Made by a program: the position numbers and the translations under genes. The notes beneath the pieces are model-generated. The model did not search any database. It saw only the letters and a list, made by a program, of their open reading frames with translations, and was not told the DNA's origin. 64,000 nucleotides of DNA, taken from the NCBI RefSeq assembly GCF_030867095.1, contig NC_081831.1, forward strand, positions 64,494,716 through 64,558,715. Reading direction: 5' to 3'. The stretch comes from Alligator mississippiensis. Taxonomy: Eukaryota > Chordata > Crocodylia > Alligatoridae. Position 1 is the stretch's first letter; the number at the start of each line of letters is the position of its first letter. Of the stretch, positions 46,080 through 57,616 are shown piece after piece.

Positions 46080-46912
46080 TTTGTCAAAGGCCCTGTACAG
46101 ATATTACACTTTCACCAGTAAAACTGAATTGGAAGTGTTTGGAAACTGGTCTATACGCATAACAGAACTGAAGTTCAGCACACGTAGACTGATTTTAAAA
46201 TGGTAGAACTCAGTCTAAGATTTCCCCCCACCACCAAAAGACGAATGTGTGTCCTGTTCACTACCAATCTAAACTATTCTAGTTACAGAAAACTGCATAA
46301 CTTAGATTGATTCTGCCTTGGGCTTTTTGAATATCTGTACCTAGCCAAAATGTTTGCAAATTTTTTCTCCTTTCCACAGGTGTTATGCATGGCCTTTTCC
46401 ACCCTGGTATAATTAGTACCTGTGATTCACAACTAATGCAGCCCCAATATGCTTTTAGCAACAAAGGAACCTCTGTGTAACAACCCAAGACAGGATTCTG
46501 ATGCTCTCTGAAAAACTGAAACCACTACAGTACACTTTTGAAAGGCAGACATCATATAGCTGTCTGTCTATCACTGTAGTCAACAAAATTATCCAGATCA
46601 GAATTCACTCCTTTGTCTTGGAAAGACCAGAGCTGTCATCTCCTTCAAAGGTAAGGAGAGGAAGAAGGGCCTGTTCTACAAAAGGCTGAATTTCTTTGAC
46701 TCCCATTCTAATAGAAATATTCCCTACTCAAGAACTTGGAGGGATTCAAGTCTTTAAACAGGTACAAATTATATTCTCAGAAATTAACTCATACAATCTC
46801 AGTCCCTTTCTCCTTTCAGATATTACATATCTCTCCAATACCCCCTCAGTGTCTTCCTCTGTATCAGATTTGCATTCCATCCAGGAAGAGCGCACACCAG
46901 AGGCTAAGCTTC
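46080..46912. other. Mostly unique DNA, no gene seen
   Basis: No gene recognised. 46085-46280 has words (GTACAGATATTACACTTTC, CACACGTAGACTG) faintly like an old DNA-transposon end. Confidence 0.4.
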
Positions 46913-47062
46913 CTTAGCCTGACGAAGGGTTTTTGAACCCAAAAGCTTGCTTAATAACTATTCTCCAACCATTTGGGCTGGTCTAATAAAAGATATCAAA
47001 TTCACCCAAGGAACCTTGTCTACCTATGTCCTTAGACCAACACGGCTACAACCCAAACCCCT
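46913..47062. repeat. Dispersed repeat shared with 25655 and 52150
   Basis: The words CCTGACGAAGGGTTTTTGAA, AAAAGCTTGC, TAATAAAAGATATCAAATTC and AGACCAACACGGCTACAACC appear in order. Parts recur at 25655-25735 (same strand) and a related terminal block lies at 52150-52250. It abuts the hAT element at 47095. Confidence 0.6.
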
Positions 47063-47094
47063 GCTTCCTCTGTATCAGTCACTTTGGTGTCCAC

Positions 47095-47486
47095 TAGAGT
47101 GGCCATTGGTCCTATTTTATACCAGGCCATCCTGTTTTTAAATCCTTTGTCCCTTGTCCATTTCTGAATGAGAGATGAACATCAAAGTCCTGTTTTTCAG
47201 TTCATTGGTGGAAATACATGTCAGTCATTTGTTCTCATGATTTTACTGTCTGTGCCTAGAGGTAGGGCACTGCACAGCCAGGAAGAGAGGGGTTCCAAGC
47301 CAGCCAGGGACAGAGGGAGGGAGGTGGTGGCTCCACATCTTTCTGCTGATTGGCCAAGGGATCTGGTGGCCCCACCCTCACTGCTGATTGGCTGAGGAGG
47401 TGGCACCTCCATTCCTCACTGCTAATTGGCCTGGGACTCACCAAGGGGCTGTCCTGTATTCTGGGGATATGTCAGTGGCCACCCTA
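47095..47486. mobile_element. Non-autonomous hAT element with a 38-bp CCAAT-box tandem repeat
   Basis: A perfect 8-bp duplication GTGTCCAC lies at 47087-47094 and 47487-47494. The ends are TAGAGTGGCCATTGGTCC and, reverse-complemented, TAGGGTGGCCACTGACATAT. The right half holds three tandem copies of a 38-bp unit; the ATTGG core (reverse CCAAT box) starts at 47349, 47387 and 47425. Open frames across it are not coding. Confidence 0.9.
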
Positions 47487-47494
47487 GTGTCCAC

Positions 47495-48128
47495 ACAAGG
47501 AGGTTATTTTAATGTTAAATCCTCATCAGACTTAAGCATGACTTTGGAGAAGGAGATTAATGACATGTGGCCATGAGTAGTTGGAAAGGTCACCATGCTA
47601 ACCAGTAGCTCCTCCTTCACTTGAGAAAACAGGAAAGCTTGTGTTTTACTAGATTTAACAATGCCCACGTCATACTGAGTAGACAAATGAATCTTCACTG
47701 TCTTGTGTCCTGAATGTAGAAGTCCCAAAGATATCTAGAAGAGCTTTGCACAGTGATAGAGGGTAAAACACCTCAGATGATTTAAGTTTGAGTTCCAAAT
47801 TCATTACTTGTAGCAATAGCATGATTTGATGCAAGAATATTTCCCATGTCTCAAGCTGCAGGTGCCTCAGAAGCTAAACCAAGCTCCAAAACAAATCATG
47901 GTTATCTTCTGGTTGGAAAGTAAGTTGCACTGTATTTACTTCCTTTAAGGAATTTCTTCCTAGAACACGCTCCAAACTCCTGTCATAAATGGATAAGTAG
48001 ACAAAACTTCACAATGCACCAAGCATGGATTTTCAATATTTGTATGAAGGTTGGGGTCTTCTGCTAAGAGGCCACAGGGAATAGTCTTTTCTATATCCAA
48101 GCCAAGATACTGAAGCAACACCCACGGT
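47495..48128. other. Unique intergenic DNA, no gene seen
   Basis: Nothing recognisable. Confidence 0.5.
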
Positions 48129-48330
48129 GAGCACATCTACACATGTGCTTTAATGTGCAATAGCCTATTTTACTGTGCATTAAAGTGTCACATAAAAAAA
48201 ATCAAATATGGTAATGCACAGTAAAACAAGCTACTGTGCATTAAGCATGACTTTAAAAAACCTCACATTGGAGGTACTTCATTTAATGCACATTTAGGAA
48301 AAGTGCATTAATGTACTTGTAGATGTGCCT
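48129..48330. mobile_element. Harbinger-like MITE, about 200 bp
   Basis: The left end GAGCACATCTACACATGTGC pairs with the reverse complement of the right end, AGGCACATCTACAAGTACAT; GCACATCTAC is perfect on both sides. ACTGTGCATTAA and AATGCACAGTAAAA words recur inside. The left end nearly matches that of the 5.2-kb Harbinger element. Confidence 0.85.
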
Positions 48331-48849
48331 ACTATTGCATGGAGAAATTTGGTAGCAAGCTGCTTGACTAACTGGTCTATTTTGGGCTGAGTCACACATG
48401 TAGCAGGCAGGAAGCACATCCCATCCCTTAGGACCAGTCACAGTAAAAACATGACACCCACTAACCCACCAATCCAAAGTACAATGATGGGTTTCCAAGG
48501 GGTTGGTAGTGTCAGAGGGGAAATACTTATCAGGAGAAGACTCAGGACTAAAATACAGATGAGCCTATGGTATTTGACACCCAACAATATAAAAGTCACT
48601 ACAATAAAATAATACTGGAAGCAAAGATCCTAAATCCAGAGGGGAGTTCAGAGTCTACACCTAAATATGATATTTAAAGTGGTCTAAACTAAAACCCTAA
48701 ACACACAAGCTCCCCAAACTGCAATGTTCAATATCCAGATCTAAGTTTTGAAATTTGTTCTAAATAATAGTGGAAAGTTAGCAGAAGGGCTGGTAAATCC
48801 TCTTGGCTTAATAGGGATATAATGGTCCTCTTGAAAAAGAAGAAAGAGG
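48331..48849. other. Unique intergenic DNA, no gene seen
   Basis: Nothing recognisable. Confidence 0.5.
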
Positions 48850-49136
48850 TATACAAACAATGGAACAGTCTCCAAGGAGGACTATACAACAACGGCCCAC
48901 AATTCTAGGGAGCAGATTAGAAAGACTAAGGTGGCGACTGAATTTAAAGTAGCAACATAAATCAAGGACAATAAAAAGTCCTTCTTTAGGTATGTAGGGA
49001 ACAGGAGGAAAACAAACGGAAGCCTTGGGTCATTGCTTAACAACTCAGAACAGCTGGTTACCAACACTCAGGAGAAAACTGAACTCCTGAATAACTATTT
49101 TGCTTCAATATTTCACCAAACAAATGGGAAAATCAT

Positions 49137-49449
49137 GGTCAACTGGTGCCACCTAAGTCAGGTAGCCAAGTCAAGTCAGGTCCCCCACACGGCCAATCCT
49201 GCCAATGTGGGGAGTCCCCCGCGGCCAATCGTGCCAACCGAGAAGCACCACAGCGCTCCCAGAAGTAGCTATGGTGCTTTTCATTCGGCACTCCCACTCC
49301 CTGCCCAGCGCTTGCAGGGGGAGCACTGGTGCTGCTGCCTGCCCCCACTGCTCGTTGCCTAAGTGGGGAGTACAGCCTGTCAGGGGGTGCACCGGCGCTC
49401 TCATGGGGTGCATGTGCACTCCCACGCACCCCCAACATGTCGCAACTGT
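49137..49449. mobile_element. GC-rich insertion inside the CR1, 10-bp duplication
   Basis: The block is flanked by GGAAAATCAT at 49127-49136 and 49450-49459, and the CR1 reading resumes across it. It contains two GGCCAATC-type words 32 bp apart (49191 and 49223) and CCCCCACTG/GCAGGGGG inverted words. No clear terminal inverted repeat, tail or coding region was found, so the class is unknown. It is younger than the host CR1. Confidence 0.65.
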
Positions 49450-49479
49450 GGAAAATCATACTAGATAAGGTTCAGAATG

Positions 49480-51021
49480 GGCATGCTGGGAATGACTGCC
49501 TTCCTACTGTTGACATTGAGCTGGTGCATGATCAGTTAGAAAAGTTAAGACATTTATAAAAGTCAGAAGGACTGGATGAACTTCATCTGAGAGTGCTGAA
49601 GGAGCTGGCCAAAGTCATCGTGGGACCTCTGGTGAAACTTTTCCAAAATTTGTGGTGCTCAGGGGAAGTCCCTGAAGACTGGAAGAGGGCCAATGTTGTA
49701 CCCATCTTCAAGAAGGGGAGGAGAGAGGACCTGGGCAACTATAGGCCAATTAGCCTAACTTCCATCCCAGGGAAAATCCTGGAAAAATTCATCAAGGGGT
49801 CTATGTGCAATACACTTGCAGAAGGTAGGATTCTGAACAACAGCCAGCATAGCTTCATCATAGGCAGGTCTTGTTTGACCAATCTCAGCTCCTTCTATGA
49901 GCAGGTAACTTGCCACCGGGATAAGAGAAAGGAGGTCGACACTGTATACCTAGACTTCCAAAAGGCCTTTGATCTGGTATCCCATGATGTTCTCACGGGA
50001 AAATTGAAGGACTGCAGCTTAACTGCTTGACAGGTAGGTGGGTAGGAAGCTGGCTGCGGGGTAGGACCCAGAGAGTTCTAATGAATGGATCTGTGTCGTC
50101 CTGGTGAGAAGTGAGAACTGGTGTCCCTCAGGGGTCTGTGCTTGATCCAGTGCTTTTCAACACCTTTATCAATGATTTGGATGTGGGGGTGAAGAGCACA
50201 GTAGCCAACTTTGCGGACGACATCAAGTTATGGGGGAGAGTGGTCATGCTTGAAAATAGGCTGCAGATACAGGGGGACCTAGACAGGCTGGAAGCTGGGT
50301 GGATCGGAACCAGATGAAGTTCAACACTGAGAAGTGTAAAGTACTCCATCTGGGGACGAACAATCCCCAACAGACTTACAGGCTCGGTGGAGCCAAACTA
50401 GCACCATGACTGAAAGGGACCTAAGGATAATAATAGTCCATAGTATAAACATGAGCTGTCACTGCGACGCTGTAGCCAGCAGGGCAAACAATACCCTGGC
50501 ATCCATCAACTGATATATCTCAAGCAAAACCAAGGAAGTTATTCTTTCGCTTGACTCAGCATTGGTGAGACTGCAGCTGGAGTACTGCATACAGGTCTGG
50601 GCACCGTAATTCAACAAGGATGTGGAAAAACTTGAGACAGTCCAGAGAAGAATCACCCGTATGATCAGAGTCTTGCAAGGCAAGCCATACGAGGAAAGGC
50701 TGAGCCATATGAGGAAAAGCTTGGGTCTCTTCAGCCTAAAAAAGAGAAGGCTGAGAGGAGACTTGATAGGAACTTACTGCTATGATCAGGAGACTGCATC
50801 AAGGGCTCAGCAAACAACTGTTCACCAGGGCACCCTTGGGAAAAAACAGGAGTTATTGCCACAAACTCCTGGAAGACGGTTCCAGGCTTAACACTAGGAA
50901 AAACTTCTTCACAGCTAGGGTCTCCAGACTGTGGAATAAACTCCCTCCAGAGGTGGTACAATCATCTACACTAAAAATCTTCAAGAGGAGACTGGATGGT
51001 CACTTTGCTGGGGTCACCTGA
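49480..51021 (+). pseudogene. CR1 reverse-transcriptase remnant
   Basis: The longest open piece (49593-50030) has LKELAKVIVGPLVKLFQNLW, EDWKRANVVPIFKKG, NYRPISLTSIPGKILEKF and the motif A region DTVYLDFQKAFDLVSHDVL. The next (50111-50317) has GVPQGSVLDPVLFNTFINDL and the catalytic FADDIKLWG. C-terminal pieces at 50622-50891 and 50782-51021 read [14 protein letters not shown] and LPPEVVQSSTLKIFKRRLD. The catalytic box survives but stops and frameshifts separate the parts; for example, a TGA ends the first piece after SLTA. Confidence 0.92.
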
Positions 51022-51114
51022 CCCCAATTGTCTTTCCTGCCTAGTACAGGGGTGCTGGACCTGATGATCTTGCGAGGTACCTTCCAGCCCCTTACAATCT
51101 ATGAATCTATGAAG

Positions 51115-52149
51115 ATCAAGTCACAGAAATGCTGATACCTCAAGTGTGCTATAAAACCTTTATTTGTTGATTCTCTCTGGGTAACGCTCACACAGTAATG
51201 CCCCATGTACACATTCTTATCCCATGGTAAGTGGCAGTTAAACCATGGTAGTTAAACCATCACTGAAAGGGAACAGGAAATTACCATTGAATAACTGTGG
51301 TGCAGCAAAGTTTTATCCTATTTTACGCCAAGGTAAATTGTGCATATGTCTATAACCTGTGTGCAGTGAACTATGGTTCTCACTGTTATGAATGCTACAA
51401 TGTATTCTAATAATATTGTAGAATTATTGTAGAAATCGTAGAATGATATAAACTCTACAAATTCACAATTTTGTTTTATACACAGTCCATGGAGTAGAAG
51501 TGAGTTCCTACAAAGGAAGAACTGATTCAATTTCCTGCTTAATTATCTTCACTTTTTTTGTTTTCCCTTTGCTAACAAATATTAGTAGTTTTAAATCAAA
51601 CTTTAGTCTTAAATCAAACCTTTCCCAGTATAGTAGATTTTCAAAAAATGTCACATTAAGTGATTTTTGCTAATATGAAAATCCATATCTATGTCTACAC
51701 ATCTCCCCAGAGATTAATATCTCTAACACAAAATGAAAGAATGAGTGTTAGACACAACAAAGAAACAGAAAAAAACAAGACTTACACAAATCGATGCATT
51801 TGTCAATATAAGCTGTTTTCCATGCTTGATACCAAGAGTTCTGTTGTAAAACCATATCAGAAAGTAGAAACCACCATAACTCCCACCAAGTAAAATGGGC
51901 AGTTATTTTCATAATAGAGAAAAGCATTGATTTGCTGAGAAAATGTGTGATACAAAGAAGGCAGTTCCACATACTGCATAGATTAAGTACATGAAGCATA
52001 AATTAAGCATATGAAGACCTCTTATCAATTTTCCCTGCTAAGTTTCCTCAGAAGGGAAACTGACTGAAGAATTACTATGTTTTTGTATTCATCCAGATGG
52101 TGATATCAATTAGCAAGACCCCATGCCATCATCACTATATCTTTAAGCA
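51115..52149. other. Mostly unique DNA, one doubtful MITE trace
   Basis: No gene recognised. At 51190-51350 the words CCATGTACACATTCTTATCC and GTGCATATGTCTATA may be the two ends of a decayed Harbinger-like MITE. Confidence 0.35.
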
Positions 52150-52250
52150 GAGAGATGTAGTTAGCTGTGTTAATCTGATGTCAGCATCTGATAAAGTGAA
52201 CTCCATCTCATGAAACCTTATGCATCTCTGATTTTGTTAGTCTGTAATAT
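52150..52250. repeat. Terminal fragment related to the 46913 repeat family
   Basis: GTAGTTAGCTGTGTTAATCTG, a reversed form of the AGACTAACACGGCTAC terminus, is followed by CATCTGATAAAGTGAACTCC and CTCATGAAACCTTATGC. This resembles a common sauropsid dispersed repeat. Confidence 0.5.
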
Positions 52251-52333
52251 GCATCTCTACCTTGCCTTATAACTTTAGGATGACAGCAAAGCTATAATAA
52301 AAACAAGACACTGGTTAAAAACGTAATTCTTTC

Positions 52334-53072
52334 TAGGGCTGTGCAAAGCTTCAGTTGCTGATTCAATTTGGAGGAGATTTGACTCAAATTGAATCAAGAG
52401 ACCAATAAAAAAGGTCCAAATTGATTTGAAGCCTCTGAATCAATTCAGAAAAGCTTCGGAGAAGATTCAGAGATTTGGTGATTCGGGCTGTCCCCACTCG
52501 CTGCTGCAAGGAACTGGACCTAGACTCTGTGCCAGTAAGTAGGGGGCAGGGGGGTGGGGTGGAAGGGATCATGGAGAGACCCCTACTAGGCCCCATCCCC
52601 TGCCTGCTCCCCCAGCCCCCTTGAGTGCCCGCTCTCCCTGCCCCATCAATGGCTGCCTCACCTGGCCCCAGCATCCTGGCGCATAAAAAAATAAATAAAG
52701 CCCCACACTCATAGGCTGCTGCAGTGGCCATCAGGAGCTTTGGGGGCTCATGGCAGAGCCCTCACATGCAGAGCAGTGGGGGGCAGCAGGGATCACTCCC
52801 TTACCTGGCAAGAGCTGGTGAATGCGGGGCTTTTTTTTTTTTTTTTTTAAGTGCTGGGATCCTGGGGCAGCCATTGACGGGGCTGGGAGAGTGGGTGGAG
52901 GATGGGGCCTGTTTGATTAGAAGATTCAGCTGATTCAGCAGTGGCCAAATCTCTGAATCAGATTTGGCTGAATCGATTTGGGACAATGATTCCAATCACC
53001 AAATTGAATCACTGTTCCCCAATTGGCTGAATCCAAATCCAAAGTGAATACTAGCTGCTTCGCATAGGCCTA
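52334..53072. mobile_element. Non-autonomous hAT element, 739 bp, same family as 20561
   Basis: The ends are TAGGGCTGTGCAAAGC and, reverse-complemented, TAGGCCTATGCGAAGC. The flanks ATTCTTTC (52326-52333) and ATTGTTTC (53073-53080) match at 7 of 8. Subterminal GATTCAATTTGG/AATTGAATC words on both sides are those of the 20561 copy. The GC-rich core includes an 18-base T run at 52831-52848. Confidence 0.85.
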
Positions 53073-53080
53073 ATTGTTTC

Positions 53081-53503
53081 TGGAAAATATGAAGAGCAAC
53101 TCAATTCTAAAATCACTAGTATGTGACCCTGGATCAGATTCTACAATAACATTTTGATTTTTATTTATCTAAAATGTCCCATGTCAGAGAAACAAAGAGA
53201 CACCTCCATGTCTGGAGATGGTATAGCACAATAGGGGCAGATTCAAGTAATGATAACAATAGCTGGAGTAATAGGATCCCAAGAATTCAAAGCTTCCCTA
53301 GCCAGCCTCACAACACATTGTCCAAGAGAGTTATAGTATTAAAAGGATAGTGTCAGCTCAGAAGTCATATGTTGTATACCACTTCCTTTACCTACTATAC
53401 CAATACCAAATCCATAAGTAATGTGGAAATAGTCTCCTTACACATCAGTATAGCAAGTAATCCACCAGTAGCATTTAAGTCAACGTTAACCAGAATAATC
53501 AAA
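53081..53503. other. Unique intergenic DNA, no gene seen
   Basis: Nothing recognisable. Confidence 0.5.
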
Positions 53504-53864
53504 GGGCACGTCTAAACACACATTTACTGCACAGTAACCAAAATTCCTGCACAGTAACTGAAAATTACTGAGCAGTACGGGTGGCATCTACACATGCACA
53601 CCCATACTGTTCAGTAAATGTGGTGACTTATGCTGCTTGGGTATAATATTTACACCCAATTAGTTACTGTGCAGTAACGCACGTGTAGACACCTTACTGC
53701 ACAGTAACAGTGCATGTGTGGATTGATTTGGGACTAACTTTAATCCCAAGTCAATCCGCACACAGCGTTACTGCGCTTTAATGCCTGCACATGTAGACAC
53801 CAGCATAAACCCGCTTACTGTGCAGTAAATTTAACGTGATGTAAATGCAGGTGTAGATGCACCC
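53504..53864. mobile_element. Harbinger-like MITE with an array of TTACTGCACAGTAA palindromes
   Basis: The ends are GGGCACGTCTAAACACACAT and, reverse-complemented, GGGTGCATCTACACCTGCAT, flanked by AAA on both sides. At least six full or near matches to TTACTGYRCAGTAA occur (for example 53524-53537, near 53546, 53565-53578, near 53663, near 53694 and near 53814). No coding region. The ends and the palindrome match the 5.2-kb Harbinger element. Confidence 0.85.
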
Positions 53865-56069
53865 AAAGTGTACCAATTCAAGGAGTATTATTATTTATTA
53901 TATGCCAGTAAAACTTCATCCTACAAACATTCAGAAGAAGCAAAGTGTAAAGGGACAAAGTGAATCATTGAAAAATTTTGAAAGATATTCATGGAAAATA
54001 GTTTGCACCTTGCACCCAGCTCTATTATCATGTCTTTATTTAGTATTCTAGAAGACTTTCCTAAAAGAATGATTTAATAAGTACTGTCTAGGCACAATGT
54101 TGTCTTCTTCCAGCACAAATGCAAAAGATTTCTCTGCAGAAAAGCATACTGTATTATTAAATAATAAGGGTGAAAGTCAGCTCTCTCTCAGTAGTGTTAT
54201 GACTGTGTTGAGAATTGTGGTGTTGGTAGAGAGCAGTGATCCAAACATTCCTGAACACTGAGGCTCAGCAGATCAAGATGCAAATTATGTTGCCAAGTCC
54301 CATCATGCCTACTATATTTTGGGCCGTTACTGCACTATATTCCTAAGGGTTACAAGGCTGTAATGTTGAACAAACCTAATGAAAGCGGTTTCCAGATTGC
54401 TGGAGGGCTAGGACTGGTGGTACTGTAAATGAATTCCACAACAACTGCTACTTCTTCCTGTGGGTGATTTATAGTTACATCTGCATTTGAGGGAGTTTGT
54501 GTGTGTGTAGTTTTATAAGGAGAGAAGTTTTAGAACAAATTAGTATTTTGAAAGGTAGGTAACTAAAATAAAATTACTACAATGAATGATAAGTCTTTTC
54601 TAATAACCATTTCACTCCAGGTCTGGCAGTTGTTAAGCACCCACAATTATCACACATCAAGTTTGTTTCCATGGTAAGGGTGAATAAAATGTATTGGAAA
54701 ACTCTATGAAAGGAGTTGTGGGTTTAAATCACAGAGCACAGAGATACTACAGTGATGGACACGTCAAAAAAAAAAAATAAAAAACCAAGAGAGAGAAGTA
54801 ATTATAAAGAAAGATCAGTATGGATTCATCCTGCTAGTACAGACAAAAATCAAACTGAATTTTAAACATATTCTGTACAGATGAATGACTTCTATGGCGT
54901 TGCACTATGCTAGAACACCAAAGAATTTAACATCACAGCTGTAGAATGGCTTCAGTCATCTAATACAAGCAGGTCTGAAATGATGGTCCCAATTCATGCA
55001 GCGAGCTCTGACACCAATGTGACATCTCATTGATATGCCTGTCCTCCTGGGTCAGAAGTTGTATCATCACATGATCAGGCAGCTGCCACTTATACACAAG
55101 TTGGTGGTCCTTAAAGCATCTGTATTTCATTTACTTCAATTATGTTCATTATTCAAAAGCTTATGTAATTTTATTTTAATTCTGGATTGACTAAGAACAA
55201 CTATTTAGCGTGTGAAAGGTACTGGTTTGTTTTGATTAGTAAGATGAGCCACAGGGCTGCAAATAATGACTGACTGAACTTACAAGCACATCAGGCACTA
55301 AATCCTTGTTTGTGCAAATGCAAGCTTCAGGTTCTGCAAACATTCCCTTGTATTGGTTTAAAAGGACCCTTTCAACCATCATGCCAGTAAAACTGCATCC
55401 AGCAAACATTCATGGGAAGCATAGAGCAAAGAGGCAAAGAAAACCACTGGAAAACATTAACAGATATTGATGGAAAAAAAGTCTGCACCTTTTCCCCAGC
55501 TTTACTATCATGTCCTAAAACAATTCCCACAAATACAGCTACTAGGCCTAATGTGACCACAACATAAGGATGTTCCTGTCTCAGGAGAGGAAACAGAGTA
55601 GTGCTGTCAGGTGTGTGAAGAGACTTCTTCCTTCTGGGAACCAGCATGGGGGGCCTGGTTAAATGGTGTCAAAGTGCAAAAGACCCTTAAAGAAAAAATG
55701 CACCTCTGAACAAAGAAAGAGATCATTATACTTTGCACCTGTTTAACAAAAATATCCATTTAACTTGTCAGCTCATTAATAAAGGTGCAGTTAAGTATCA
55801 CATTATTAGAAGGATTTTCTCAAAATCTGAAATAGGACACAGTTACATGCCAAGACAGTGCCAAGGTGTCTACCTCTTTAAAAAAACTACCCTCTCTCCC
55901 TCACTATTGATTATAAGCCCCTTAGAAATTAAAAGTGGAATTTTTATTGCATGTTTTATCTCCATTAATCCCAGCATGATTTGTTCATGTTCATGAACAG
56001 GAAGCAGCTACCACTTTTTTCTTAAAGATAAAAAGCTGGATTCTGCTTTACTTTATATATGCTCATGGA
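53865..56069. other. Unique intergenic DNA, no gene seen
   Basis: No coding exon recognised. Short A-rich run near 54767-54785. Confidence 0.5.
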
Positions 56070-56532
56070 GGCATGTCTACACCTACATATTCATGCCAGA
56101 GTTTATTGCTCTTTGGCACCAAGTTTACACGTGTACCCAGGACCACAGATTGTTGACCTATGTCAGAGCAGCCCCAGCTGACAGGGAACTGGGGGGAGGG
56201 AAGGCATCCTGCCAGCCCAGGACTGCTCCAATGCACCTTGTGCTGCAGAGGGGCTGGGTGGGTCACAAGGATGCTCCACTGCAGGGCTAGCTAACAGGCA
56301 GCCCTCACACTGAAGCACCCTTGTACCCCAGCCAGCCACATCAGTGTCTACACATGTAGTACTACGGAGAAAAAAATCTCTGCAACAGGATAGTACTTAT
56401 ATTTACAAGTACTAACCTCCTACAGAGTTTAGTAGTGTCCTGCAGCCTAATAGGGTCGCACATGTAAAGAGAGACATTTACTGCAGAGCTAATTAGTCCA
56501 CACAACAGTAAACATCTCATGTAGATGTGCCC
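56070..56532. mobile_element. Harbinger-like MITE, about 460 bp
   Basis: The left end GGCATGTCTACACCTACAT pairs with the reverse complement of the right end, GGGCACATCTACATGAG. A second internal GTGTCTACACATGTAGTACT near 56343 suggests a composite or internally duplicated element. No coding region. Confidence 0.75.
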
Positions 56533-56839
56533 AGTGAGAGTAAAGGTAGCAGGATCTGACCCCCAAAGAGTATTAAAACTGAATTTGTTCAGGGTCATTA
56601 CAGATAAGATATTTCCATTTGGCAAACAGTTACAAGGTGGGGGGGCAGGGAATTAACCATTTTGGGGTCCTCAATCAGAACAGACTCTCTTTCAATTAAA
56701 CTTTAAAGATAATCGCAGAATCCTGATTCATTTTGAAAAGTACTTACCCCCACCAGTACACTCATTAATGCTGAGCCTTCCCCTGTAAGTAGTAGATGCT
56801 TGCTATAGGATGGAGACATCTTGTGTGTGCCCTTGATGA

Positions 56840-56950
56840 TGTAAATATAGCTTAAAATTAATAGGGCTGCTGTGGTTTGTAGGTGCTCACCAATATAAAG
56901 AAGGGTTGAAGTCAATAGGGCTGCTTGTGTGAGCAAGTGCTTAATCACCC
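56840..56950. repeat. Trace of an ancient dispersed repeat
   Basis: GAAGTCAATAGGGCTGCTTG followed by GTGTGAGCAAGTGCTTAATC is one of several sequences near the gene with a TCAATRGGRCT...CTCAC layout; others lie near 60850 and 63020. The class is unknown. Confidence 0.35.
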
Positions 56951-57470
56951 TGAGTCAGAACTGCATAATCTACTTTTTAGTTTTCAGTATGAAAATATTT
57001 TTAATATTGAAAATTCTGGCTCTACCAGAACATAAAAATGGCTCTGGAACTGGCAGGTATCAAGTACTAGGCAAACAGAACTTGGAACCTGAATTCAGAT
57101 TCTGACCGAGCTCCTTGAAGCACAGACCTATATTCTTATATTCCTCTCTTCAGAGTGCTTAGCACAGTATAGGCACAAAAGAAATAAGGAATGATAAGAT
57201 GAGGTGTGGGGTTTCCTTGATGCTATTTTTCTATATTTTTCAGTGTTGCCATGTAAAATTTCCCTTAGGAACTACTTACTGCTCAACTAACTTATTTTGT
57301 TAGCTTTCTAAACCATTACTGGTTGTGTGCGTGTGACATGGCGCCAAAACCAAGGCAGGTCAGAGTGCATTTAAAGAGGATAGGACCAGGATGGCATACA
57401 TAAAGAATCTGTGAGAAAGGAAGCACCAGAACTAGCAGCAAGGTGGGGTTGCCTGCATGGTCAGCCCTTC

Positions 57471-57484
57471 ATTTGAATGCAAAT
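57471..57484 (+). promoter_or_regulatory. Octamer (POU-factor) motif in the CDX4 promoter region
   Basis: ATTTGAATGCAAAT contains the perfect octamer ATGCAAAT at 57477-57484, about 250 bp upstream of the start codon. POU factors bind this word. Function here is inferred from position alone. Confidence 0.4.
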
Positions 57485-57548
57485 GTAATTTTGGGGCAGG
57501 CAGTTATCTGTGACATCAGGCAGAACCTTAGTAAACTGTTACCACCAG

Positions 57549-57568
57549 CACCTGGTAACACCATTGTT
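57549..57568 (+). promoter_or_regulatory. E-box and SOX-type motifs
   Basis: CACCTG (57549-57554) and CATTGTT (57562-57568) lie 8 bp apart upstream of the TATA-like box. Both are short motifs that can occur by chance. Confidence 0.3.
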
Positions 57569-57602
57569 AATCATGTGTAGTAAAGGGACATCAGGGCTAG
57601 CA

Positions 57603-57616
57603 TGAGTCATTTATAG
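57603..57616 (+). promoter_or_regulatory. AP-1-type site and TATA-like box
   Basis: TGAGTCA (57603-57609) directly abuts ATTTATAG (57609-57616). A TATA-like element here would place a transcription start near 57640, giving a 5' UTR of about 90 bases that includes a GA-rich run (57630-57668). The start site is a prediction. Confidence 0.4.

Larger units (their letters stand above)
48850..51114 (+). mobile_element. CR1 LINE, 5'-truncated, about 2.27 kb, with an insertion
   Basis: The copy begins in the linker between endonuclease and RT and ends at AATCTATGAATCTATGAAG, a variant CR1 tail. It includes nearly the whole RT and the 3' UTR. A 313-bp foreign block interrupts it at 49137-49449. Confidence 0.92.

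Noticed and set aside
53524..53830. Palindrome array as a CRISPR
   Set aside because: The host is a vertebrate, the units are irregularly spaced, and they lie within MITE terminal repeats.
55372..55647. Open frame with a hydrophobic segment on the - strand (91 residues)
   Set aside because: A hydrophobic stretch alone is not evidence of a gene; the sequence is otherwise unique DNA.
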